A stretch of 5,120 nt of DNA from Anaerolineales bacterium. Lineage in GTDB: Bacteria; Chloroflexota; Anaerolineae; Anaerolineales; UBA6663. The stretch's first letter is position 1. Each line of letters starts with the position of its first letter. The stretch is taken from the NCBI GenBank assembly GCA_017999235.1, contig JAGOBN010000355.1, forward strand, positions 1 to 5,120, given 5' to 3'. A program made the translations under genes and the position numbers. The notes beneath the pieces were generated by a model that saw nothing but the letters and a program-made list of their open reading frames with translations, was not told where the DNA came from and searched no databases. Shown in pieces: positions 1 through 5,120 of this stretch.

Positions 1-34
1 GATGGTGGGCCAGTACATCGGCGGCCACGATTAA
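1..34 (+). CDS. 3' end of an unidentified upstream gene (partial)
   Basis: The window opens inside a reading frame (codons from position 2) that ends in MVGQYIGGHD and a TAA stop at 32-34. Eight of the nine codons after ATG up to the stop end in G or C, which matches the coding style of the genes downstream. The frame +3 alternative, open to 63-65, has a weaker third-position pattern. Ten residues are too few to name a family. It lies on the same strand, 79 bases before the next start, so it could belong to the same transcript. It is also possible that neither frame is coding. Confidence 0.45.
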   Translation, partial: MVGQYIGGHD

Positions 35-102
35 TGCCGCGCGCGGCCGGCGTTTCATGGCATAATGGCCGCGACCAAAGACCCGCTCACAACCCTATAG
101 CC

Positions 103-107
103 GGAGG
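103..107 (+). promoter_or_regulatory. Strong Shine-Dalgarno site of the first ATP-grasp gene
   Basis: GGAGG sits six bases before the ATG at 114. It is the best ribosome binding site in the window and fixes that start. The leader before it (35-102) contains no convincing promoter. Confidence 0.85.
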
Positions 108-113
108 AACGGT

Positions 114-1034
114 ATGCTTAAGATCGGCGTGATCGTCGGCCGGGAATGGTCCTGGCCGCCGGCCTTTATCGAAGAGGTCAATAAGCGCAATCAGGGGGTG
201 GTGGCCGAGTTCGCCAAGCTCGGCGGCACGCCGATGAGCGACCCGTGCGAGTATGCCGTCATCGTGGACCGCATCTCCCACGAAGTGCCGTACTACCGGT
301 CGTTTCTGAAGAACGCCTTGCTGCAGGGCGCCCACGTCGTCAACAACCCCTTCATGTGGACGGCGGACGACAAGTTCTTCGAGGCCTCCCTGGCCACCAA
401 GCTGGGGGTGGCCAGTCCGCGCACCATCGTCCTGCCCAACAAGGAATACGTCCCCGGCATCGTCCACGCCGAGAGCCTGCGCAACCTGGTCTACCCGCTG
501 GATTGGCAGGGCCTGGTCAACAGCCTGGGCGGTTTCCCGGTGATTCTCAAGGACGCGCACGGCGGCGGCTGGAAGCAGGTCCACGTCTGCCGCTCGATGG
601 ACGACTTGTGGAATTCCTACAACCAGTCCGGCCTGCTGACGATGGTGCTGCAGGAGTTCATCCAGTGGGACAACTATGTGCGCTGCATGTGCATCGGCCG
701 CCAGCACGTGCTGGTGAAGAAATACGACCCCAACACGCGCCAGTATCTGCCGCCGGAGCTGTCTCCGGAACTGCACGACCGCATCGTGCGGGACAGCCTG
801 ACGCTGGTGAACGCCCTGGGCTATGACATGAACACCATCGAATGGGCTGTTCGCGGCGACGTGCCGTACGCCATCGATTTCATGAACCCCGCCCCGGATA
901 TGGACATCAACTCCACCGGCGTGGATTACCACCGCTGGTGCGTGGAGCGCATGGCCGATATGTGCATCGACCTGGCCTTGAACCCGCGTCCGCCGGTGCG
1001 GGAGTTGAAGTGGGCGGCGCTGTTCAACGCGTGA
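114..1034 (+). CDS. RimK-like ATP-grasp carboxylate-amine ligase
   Basis: This is a 306-residue predicted cytoplasmic ligase that would use ATP to activate a carboxylate as an acyl-phosphate and join it to an amine. Seen in the sequence: an N-terminal alpha/beta pre-ATP-grasp region (about 1-95) with VIVDRISHEVPYYR and NNPFMWTADDKFF segments. The ATP-binding lysine region follows with a glycine loop, LKDAHGGGWK (K146, G150-G152). QEFI at 180-183 is the adenine-contacting hinge. The metal-binding acidic end is E243 plus D255-F-M-N258-P. Length and order fit RimK-type or D-Ala-D-Ala-ligase-type ATP-grasp enzymes. There is no signal peptide or membrane segment. The start is set by GGAGG at 103-107. 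It is the first ligase in a row of five same-strand ligase genes, which suggests a shared biosynthetic pathway. The substrate cannot be predicted. Superfamily assignment is confident; the specific subfamily and any glutamate-ligase activity are inference. Confidence 0.85.
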   Translation: MLKIGVIVGREWSWPPAFIEEVNKRNQGVVAEFAKLGGTPMSDPCEYAVIVDRISHEVPYYRSFLKNALLQGAHVVNNPFMWTADDKFFEASLATKLGVASPRTIVLPNKEYVPGIVHAESLRNLVYPLDWQGLVNSLGGFPVILKDAHGGGWKQVHVCRSMDDLWNSYNQSGLLTMVLQEFIQWDNYVRCMCIGRQHVLVKKYDPNTRQYLPPELSPELHDRIVRDSLTLVNALGYDMNTIEWAVRGDVPYAIDFMNPAPDMDINSTGVDYHRWCVERMADMCIDLALNPRPPVRELKWAALFNA

Positions 1035-1042
1035 GTTCTCTG

Positions 1043-1060
1043 CCCGCCGGCCGCGGCGGG
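1043..1060 (+). promoter_or_regulatory. All-GC hairpin between the first and second ligase genes
   Basis: CCCGCCG at 1043-1049 is the exact reverse complement of CGGCGGG at 1054-1060, giving a seven-pair all-GC stem with a four-base loop. It starts 8 bases after the stop of the upstream gene and ends 20 bases before the next ATG. What follows (ATTATCGTT) is only mildly T-rich, so it is a poor intrinsic terminator. It could act as a weak attenuator or a 3'-end stabiliser after transcript processing. The stem is seen; the function is inferred. GC-rich sequence produces such stems by chance. Confidence 0.4.
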
Positions 1061-1080
1061 ATTATCGTTGAGGCAGCGCC

Positions 1081-2433
1081 ATGAACCCGATCCGCGAGAC
1101 GATCAACTTCTACCACGATCTCCTGACGCCGGCCCTGGCGGCGGACACCTCCGGGCAGCTCACCGAGCAGCAGCGCCGGCGCGGCCTGTTCTTCGGCGAG
1201 CGCCCGCTGTGCACGGTTCTGCGCCCGCGCTTTCTGCGGCCCGAGGAGTACCATGCCATCCAGGCCGCCATCCGCGCCATCATGCCGGCCTTCCAGAAGG
1301 CCCAGCTGGCCGCCCTGGCCGACGCCGATTTCCGCTATCAGTTCCGGCTGAACGAGTGGGAAGAGGAGCTGGTGCACACCGATCCCGGCTTTCGGGCTTC
1401 CAGCCCGACGGCGCGCATGGATACCTTCTTCGACGAGGCCGACCACCTCTATCTGACCGAGTACAACGCCGAGACGCCGGCCGCCATCGCCTATAATGAC
1501 GCGCTGACCGAGGTCTTCTACGCCCTGCCGGTGATGCGCGAATTTGAGAAGGCCTATGACGTGCGGCCCCTGCCCGGCCGGCACCACATGCTGCACGCCC
1601 TGCTCGATTCCTACCGGCAGTGGGGCGGGACCGAGAAGCCGCGCATCGCCATCCTGGACTGGCACGAGGTCCCCACCTACAGCGAATTCGTGCTCTTCCA
1701 GAATTACTTCAGCCTGCAGGGCTACGAGTGCGTCATCGCCGACCCGCGCGATGTGACGTACCAGAACGGCAAGCTGTACGCGGCCGGCGCCCCGGTTCAC
1801 ATTATCTACAAGCGTGTGCTGATCAGCGAACTGATTGAGCGCGGTGGCTTGGACCATCCCGTGGTGCGGGCGGTGCGCGACCGGGCCGTGTGCATGGTCA
1901 ACCCGTTCACGTGCAAGATCCTGCACAAGAAGGCCAGTCTGGCGGTGCTGAGCGACGAGGCCAACGCGCACCTATTTACGCCGGCCGAGCGCGCCGCTAT
2001 CGAACGCTTTGTGCCTTGGACGCGTCTGGTCACCGAGCGCCACACCACCTATGGCGGCGGCCATATCGACCTGCTGCCCTTCCTGGCCAAATACAAGCAT
2101 GAGTTTGTGCTCAAGCCCAATGACGAATACGGCGGCAAGGGCATTGTGCTGGGCTGGGAAGTGGATCAGACCGAGTGGGAGGCGGCCCTGCGGGCGGCGC
2201 TGGCCGAGCCGAGCATCGTCCAGAAGCGGATCCCATTGCCTAAGTTTCCGTATGCCAGCGACGTGGACGGCCAGGTGCAGATCTTCGACCGGATGCTGGA
2301 TACCAACCCGTATATCTGGTACGGCGCTTACGCCAGCGGTTGTCTGACGCGCCTCTCCACCGTCTCGCTGCTGAATGTCACCGCCGGCGGCGGCTCCACC
2401 GTGCCGACGTTTGTGGTGGAAAAACGGCTCTAG
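1081..2433 (+). CDS. Circularly permuted ATP-grasp protein (glutathionylspermidine-synthase-like)
   Basis: This is a 450-residue predicted peptide-bond-forming ligase. The order of its motifs is reversed relative to an ordinary ATP-grasp enzyme. The acidic metal-binding part lies in the N-terminal half: R112-M-D114, then LTEYNAETP with E127 and N129. The nucleotide-binding part lies near the C terminus: [14 protein letters not shown] with K345 and G351/G352/G354, followed by IVQKR at 379-383. This order is the hallmark of the circularly permuted ATP-grasp families (COG2308 and glutathionylspermidine synthase types). Other conserved-looking blocks are NPF...KKA (274-285), PWTR (312-315) and a C-terminal [11 protein letters not shown] (432-442). 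There is no signal peptide or membrane helix. TGAGG at 1069-1073, seven bases before the ATG, supports the start. It sits 46 bases after the RimK-like ligase and 68 before the GCS2-type ligase, so co-transcription is likely. The usual alpha-E or transglutaminase partners of COG2308 are not in view. Substrate unknown. Confidence 0.8.
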   Translation: MNPIRETINFYHDLLTPALAADTSGQLTEQQRRRGLFFGERPLCTVLRPRFLRPEEYHAIQAAIRAIMPAFQKAQLAALADADFRYQFRLNEWEEELVHTDPGFRASSPTARMDTFFDEADHLYLTEYNAETPAAIAYNDALTEVFYALPVMREFEKAYDVRPLPGRHHMLHALLDSYRQWGGTEKPRIAILDWHEVPTYSEFVLFQNYFSLQGYECVIADPRDVTYQNGKLYAAGAPVHIIYKRVLISELIERGGLDHPVVRAVRDRAVCMVNPFTCKILHKKASLAVLSDEANAHLFTPAERAAIERFVPWTRLVTERHTTYGGGHIDLLPFLAKYKHEFVLKPNDEYGGKGIVLGWEVDQTEWEAALRAALAEPSIVQKRIPLPKFPYASDVDGQVQIFDRMLDTNPYIWYGAYASGCLTRLSTVSLLNVTAGGGSTVPTFVVEKRL

Positions 2434-2447
2434 CCGGCGTCGGCTGT

Positions 2448-2482
2448 CCACTATTCACCGCTCACTATCCACTGCTCACTGC
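2448..2482. repeat. Five-unit degenerate heptamer tandem repeat in an intergenic gap
   Basis: Five consecutive 7-base units start at 2448, 2455, 2462, 2469 and 2476. They fit the pattern YCACT followed by AT or GC; only the second unit departs, with C for T at position 5. The repeat fills half of the 68-base gap between the permuted ATP-grasp gene and the GCS2-type ligase, and stops just before the latter's ribosome binding site. Short heptamer arrays of this kind are known in intergenic regions of cyanobacteria and, as I recall, some Chloroflexota. In this stretch, an upstream-open frame of the next gene reads as an implausible repetitive peptide, which argues that it is non-coding. Confidence 0.75.
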
Positions 2483-2491
2483 CCGCCCTCC

Positions 2492-2495
2492 GGAG
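2492..2495 (+). promoter_or_regulatory. Shine-Dalgarno site that decides the GCS2-type ligase start
   Basis: GGAG lies six bases before the ATG at 2502. The same frame stays open upstream to an ATG at 2340, but that extension overlaps the previous gene by 94 bases and runs through the heptamer repeat. The family's conserved GIEEE motif begins only eight residues after the 2502 start, so 2502 is the correct start. Confidence 0.8.
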
Positions 2496-2501
2496 ACCGC
2501 C

Positions 2502-3611
2502 ATGCCCACCCCGTCCTTCAGCATCGGCATTGAAGAAGAGTATCAGATCATCGACCCGGTCACGCGCGAGCTGAAATCCTACATCACCGAGATGCTGGCC
2601 GAAGGCAAGATGGTGATGGCTGAGCAGATCAAAGCCGAGCTGCATCAGTCGATCGTCGAGATCGGCACCAACGTCTGCCGGACGCCGGCCGAGGCGCGCG
2701 GAGAGCTGGTGCGCCTGCGCCGCGGCGTGATGGAGCTGGCGGCGCGCAAGGGCCTGAAGATTGTGGCGGCCGGCTCGCACCCGTTCTCTAATTGGCAGGA
2801 CCAGCCCATCACCCCGTTCGACCGCTACGCCGGCGTCAAGCAGGATATGCAGATGCTGGCCCAGCAGCTGCTGATCTTCGGCACGCACGTCCACATCGGC
2901 ATCGAGGATCCGGAGTTCGTGATCGACGCCATGAACGTCGTGCGCTACATGCTGCCGCACGTGCTGGCGCTCTCCACCAGCTCGCCGTTCTGGGTGGGCC
3001 AGGACACCGGCCTCAAATCCTACCGCAGCATCATCTTCCGCAACTTCCCGCGCACCGGCATCCCGCCGGTGTTCAGCTCGCACGGCGAGTTTGACCTGCT
3101 CAAAGAGACGCTGGTGCGCACCGGCTGCATCCCGGACGGCACCAAGATCTGGTGGGACGCGCGCCCCAACCACAACTACCCCACGCTGGAGTTCCGCATC
3201 TGCGATGTCTGCACGCGCGTGGATGAGGCCGTGGCCCTGGCCGCGATCTTCCAGGCCCTGATCTACAAAATCTGGAAGATGCGCCGGGATAACATGACCT
3301 TCCGCGTCTACCCCACGCCCCTGATCGATGAGAATAAGTGGCGGGCGGTGCGCTACGGCCTGGACGGCAAGTTGATCGATTGGGGCAAGCAGACGGAACT
3401 GCCGGCCCGCGAGCTGATCCGCGAGATGATCGACTGGTTTATCGGCGACGTGGTGGACGAGCTGGGCAGCCGGCGCGAGGTGGAATACGCCTACCGCATT
3501 TTGGAAGAGGGCACCAGCGCCGACCGGCAGCTGGCGACCTTCCGGCAGACCGGCAGCCTGCAGGCCGTGGTGGACCGGCTGATCCATGAAACCGAGGAAG
3601 GCGTGTTGTAA
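2502..3611 (+). CDS. YbdK-type carboxylate-amine ligase (glutamate-cysteine ligase family 2)
   Basis: This is a 369-residue ATP-dependent ligase of the GCS2 (COG2170) family, which has the glutamine-synthetase-like catalytic fold. Family members join the gamma-carboxyl of glutamate, or a similar acid, to an amine. E. coli YbdK (372 residues) is the model and has weak glutamate-cysteine ligase activity in vitro. Seen in order: GIEEEY at 9-14 (metal-binding glutamates E11-E13), QSIVEIGTN at 49-57, GTHVHIGI at 127-134, SSPFW at 160-164, a [15 protein letters not shown] block at 218-232, [13 protein letters not shown] at 277-289 and EGTSADRQL at 336-343 near the C terminus. All the expected motifs look intact and full length matches the family, so it should be active. 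It is cytoplasmic with no signal peptide. The start at 2502 is chosen from the SD and the motif position. Its stop is two bases before the next ATP-grasp gene, so the two are translationally close. The actual substrate pair is unknown, and a role in ordinary glutathione synthesis is not implied. Confidence 0.93.
   Translation: MPTPSFSIGIEEEYQIIDPVTRELKSYITEMLAEGKMVMAEQIKAELHQSIVEIGTNVCRTPAEARGELVRLRRGVMELAARKGLKIVAAGSHPFSNWQDQPITPFDRYAGVKQDMQMLAQQLLIFGTHVHIGIEDPEFVIDAMNVVRYMLPHVLALSTSSPFWVGQDTGLKSYRSIIFRNFPRTGIPPVFSSHGEFDLLKETLVRTGCIPDGTKIWWDARPNHNYPTLEFRICDVCTRVDEAVALAAIFQALIYKIWKMRRDNMTFRVYPTPLIDENKWRAVRYGLDGKLIDWGKQTELPARELIREMIDWFIGDVVDELGSRREVEYAYRILEEGTSADRQLATFRQTGSLQAVVDRLIHETEEGVL
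3594..3601 (+). promoter_or_regulatory. Purine-rich ribosome binding site inside the end of the GCS2-type gene
   Basis: GAGGAAGG lies within the last codons of the GCS2-type ligase gene, 12 bases before the ATG at 3614. The spacing is slightly long. With only two bases between stop and start, reinitiation by ribosomes finishing the upstream gene is likely. This would tie the amounts of the two ligases together. Confidence 0.5.
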
Positions 3612-3613
3612 CG

Positions 3614-4828
3614 ATGCCCATCACCCATCGCCCGCTGACCTTTCTGTGCCTGGCCAACTTCTTCAAGGGCAACGCCTTCCTGCAGGCGGCCAAACAGCTG
3701 GGCCATCATGTCCTGCTGCTGACCCAGGAGCGGCATCAGGGCGAGCCGTGGGCGCGCGAGAGCATCGACGAGAGCTTCTTCCTGCCGTCGCTGCAGAAGC
3801 AGCCGGACATCCTGTATACGGTCGCGTATCTGGCGCGCGGCCGGCACCTCGATACCGTCATCGCCCTGGATGACTTTGATGTGGAGACCGCCGCCGCCCT
3901 GCGCGAGCATCTGCGCCTGCCGGGGCTGACCGCCTCCGCCGCCCGCCACTTCCGCGATAAGCTGGCCATGCGCGGGGCGGCCCAGGCCGGCGGCGTGGCC
4001 GTGCCGGCCTTCACACGCGTGGTGAATTACGACGAGCTGCGCGCGTTCATGGCCCGCGTGCCGGCCCCCTGGCTGCTCAAGCCGCGCTCGGAGGCCAGCA
4101 GCATGGGCATCAAGCGCCTGGCCGATTCCGAGCAGCTCTGGCGCGCCCTGGATCAGCTGGGCGATCAGCAGTCGTTCTACGTGCTGGAGCAATACCTGCC
4201 GGGCGAGGTCTTCCATGTCGACTCACTCGTCGACGCCGGCCGGGCCGTTTTTGCCTGCACCAGCCAGTATGGCCGGCCGCCGCTCAACGTCTACCAGGAC
4301 GGCGGCGTGTTTATCACCCGCACGCTGGACCCCGCCTCCGCCGATCATCAGGCCCTGCTGGCCGTTAACCAGCACATGCTGCGGGCGCTGGGAATGGAGC
4401 GCGGGGCCACGCACGCCGAGTTCCTCAAATCCCACGCCGACGGCCAGTTCTACTTCATCGAATGCGCGTGCCGGGTGGGCGGCGCCAACATCGCCGAGAC
4501 CGTGGAGTTCGCCAGCGGCGTGAACCTGTGGGCGGAATGGGCGCGGCTGGAAGCCGCCCACCTGCGCGGTGAACCGTACCAGCTGCCGGCCTTGCGCGGG
4601 CATGCCGCCGGCATCCTGGTCTGCCTGGCGCAGCAAGAGTGGCCGGACACCTCCGCGTACACCGACCCCGAGATCGTCTGGCGGCTTAACAAAAAGAATC
4701 ACGCCGGCCTGATTGTGGCCGGGCCGGACGCCGGCCGCGTGCAGGCCCTGCTGGAGAGCTATGGCCAGCGCTTCGCGCACGATTTCCTGGCCGTCGCCCC
4801 GCCGCGCCAATCCGTCTCCGAGATGTAA
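3614..4828 (+). CDS. ATP-grasp ligase, carbamoyl-phosphate-synthase/amino-acid-ligase type
   Basis: This 404-residue predicted cytoplasmic ligase is of a different ATP-grasp subtype from the first gene. The N-terminal pre-ATP-grasp domain (about 1-100) contains FFKGNAF, WARESIDESFFLPSL and YLAR. The core follows: LLKPRSEASSMGI with ATP-binding K156 and a small-residue loop, then VLEQYLPGEVFHVDS at 190-204 (hinge E192; E198 and D203 in the typical gExfhvd strand). The acidic metal site comes next, with H267-A-E269 and FIECACRVGG (E283, R287, G289-G290). This E-x-x-x-R-x-G-G ending is typical of ATP-grasp enzymes that form dipeptides or carboxamides, such as the L-amino-acid ligase and PurK/carbamoyl-phosphate groups. 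About 110 residues follow as a C-terminal subdomain. It starts two bases after the GCS2-type ligase stop. The next gene begins with a clearly related N-terminal domain, so this is one of a tandem pair. All catalytic residues look present. Substrates are unknown. Confidence 0.87.
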   Translation: MPITHRPLTFLCLANFFKGNAFLQAAKQLGHHVLLLTQERHQGEPWARESIDESFFLPSLQKQPDILYTVAYLARGRHLDTVIALDDFDVETAAALREHLRLPGLTASAARHFRDKLAMRGAAQAGGVAVPAFTRVVNYDELRAFMARVPAPWLLKPRSEASSMGIKRLADSEQLWRALDQLGDQQSFYVLEQYLPGEVFHVDSLVDAGRAVFACTSQYGRPPLNVYQDGGVFITRTLDPASADHQALLAVNQHMLRALGMERGATHAEFLKSHADGQFYFIECACRVGGANIAETVEFASGVNLWAEWARLEAAHLRGEPYQLPALRGHAAGILVCLAQQEWPDTSAYTDPEIVWRLNKKNHAGLIVAGPDAGRVQALLESYGQRFAHDFLAVAPPRQSVSEM

Positions 4829-4891
4829 GCGGCCGCGGCGTCTTGGTTCGTTCGGCACGAGTCGGCTCTCCTTCCGCCTGGGTCATAGCCT
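4829..4891. other. 63-base intergenic gap with overlapping GC palindromes
   Basis: The gap begins with two overlapping eight-base palindromes, GCGGCCGC (4829-4836) and GCCGCGGC (4832-4839). They lie directly after the stop and have no T-run behind them. I see no convincing -35/-10 pair and no clear Shine-Dalgarno before the ATG at 4892. It is either a simple spacer within the operon or holds signals I cannot recognise. Confidence 0.35.
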
Positions 4892-5120
4892 ATGCCTGCT
4901 TCTATCTTGTGTATTTCCAGTGAGTTCAAGGGCCAGGCCTTCATGCGCGCGGCCAAACACCAGGGCTGCCGCGTCTTTTTGCTGACGCGCGAGAAGTTCC
5001 GCGACGCCGCCTGGCCGCGCGAAAGCTTGGACGAAGTTTTCTTCATGCCTAGCTTGGAGAACGTCCAGCACGTCATCAACGGCGTGAGCTACCTGGCGCG
5101 CACGCGCACTTTTGACCAGA
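4892..5120 (+). CDS. 5' part of a paralogous ATP-grasp ligase (runs off the window)
   Basis: The first 76 codons are present and the frame is still open at the window edge. The N terminus reads MPASILCISSEFKGQAF and continues with WPRESLDEVFFMPSL and YLAR. It aligns without gaps to the N-terminal domain of the preceding gene, with about 35 identities in 75 residues by hand count. It is therefore predicted to be a second copy of the same ATP-grasp ligase type, most likely from tandem duplication and divergence. Only the pre-ATP-grasp domain is visible, so the catalytic core is inferred from the paralogue. ATG 4892 is the first start after an in-frame TAG at 4886-4888 and gives an N terminus matching the paralogue. 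No good Shine-Dalgarno precedes it. Substrate unknown. Confidence 0.75.
   Translation, partial: MPASILCISSEFKGQAFMRAAKHQGCRVFLLTREKFRDAAWPRESLDEVFFMPSLENVQHVINGVSYLARTRTFDQ

Noticed and set aside
36..47. Perfect 12-base palindrome GCCGCGCGCGGC as a terminator of the upstream gene
   Set aside because: It leaves almost no loop and has only a three-T stretch behind it. Alternating GC gives such palindromes easily by chance.
61..66. CATAAT as a possible -10 promoter element before the first ligase gene
   Set aside because: It matches five of six bases, but the position for a -35 at normal spacing (38-43) is pure GC alternation with no resemblance to TTGACA. It is not reliable in an unknown host.
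2340..2501. A 54-residue N-terminal extension of the GCS2-type ligase starting at ATG 2340
   Set aside because: It overlaps the previous gene by 94 bases, reads through the heptamer repeat, and has no family similarity. GGAG at 2492-2495 and the GIEEE motif position support the start at 2502.
2451..3587. Long open frame on the minus strand (also 87-932, 1024-1971 and 3491-4216)
   Set aside because: These are antisense shadows produced by G/C at codon third positions. Their translations are rich in H, A, G, V, Q and R, show no domains, and lie over well-supported + strand genes.
2502..3611. Assignment as a dedicated glutathione-synthesis gene (gshA) or EgtA
   Set aside because: The motifs and length fit the YbdK/COG2170 branch of GCS2. 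No glutathione synthetase or ergothioneine genes are beside it, so a specific thiol pathway is not supported.
1..5120. CRISPR array, tRNA, rRNA or insertion sequence
   Set aside because: I saw no spaced direct repeats of CRISPR size, no tRNA-like cloverleaf, no transposase frame and no terminal inverted repeats. Nearly all the sequence is accounted for by the ligase genes.

Overview
The window is GC-rich (around 60-65% G+C by eye, not computed) and densely coding on the + strand only. Codons end strongly in G or C and most genes have Shine-Dalgarno sites, so it is bacterial. The protein style and a degenerate heptamer repeat in one intergenic gap would suit a Chloroflexota (Anaerolineae-like) genome. 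That assignment is an inference with modest confidence, since no rRNA or other marker is present.

Layout: positions 1-34 hold the last codons of an unidentified upstream gene. A 79-base leader follows. Then comes a one-directional run of ligase-type genes: an ATP-grasp protein of RimK-like build (114-1034); a circularly permuted ATP-grasp protein (1081-2433); a YbdK/GCS2-type carboxylate-amine ligase (2502-3611); a second, differently built ATP-grasp ligase (3614-4828); and the first 76 codons of a close paralogue of that last protein (4892 to the window edge). Gaps are 46, 68, 2 and 63 bases. An all-GC hairpin lies in the first gap and a five-unit heptamer repeat in the second.

Taken together, every complete gene here is predicted to use ATP to join a carboxylate to an amine (or a similar nucleophile), through an acyl-phosphate in these families. 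Three separate fold types are represented: ordinary ATP-grasp, permuted ATP-grasp and glutamine-synthetase-like GCS2. Such amidoligase clusters are known as a general class from comparative genomics and have been proposed to make small peptides, amino-acid conjugates or peptide tags. The likely reading is a stepwise, ribosome-independent and NRPS-independent assembly line in the cytoplasm, with each ligase adding one unit. The substrates and product cannot be read from the sequence. No transporter, regulator, peptidase or carrier protein is visible within the window, and the cluster clearly continues to the right.
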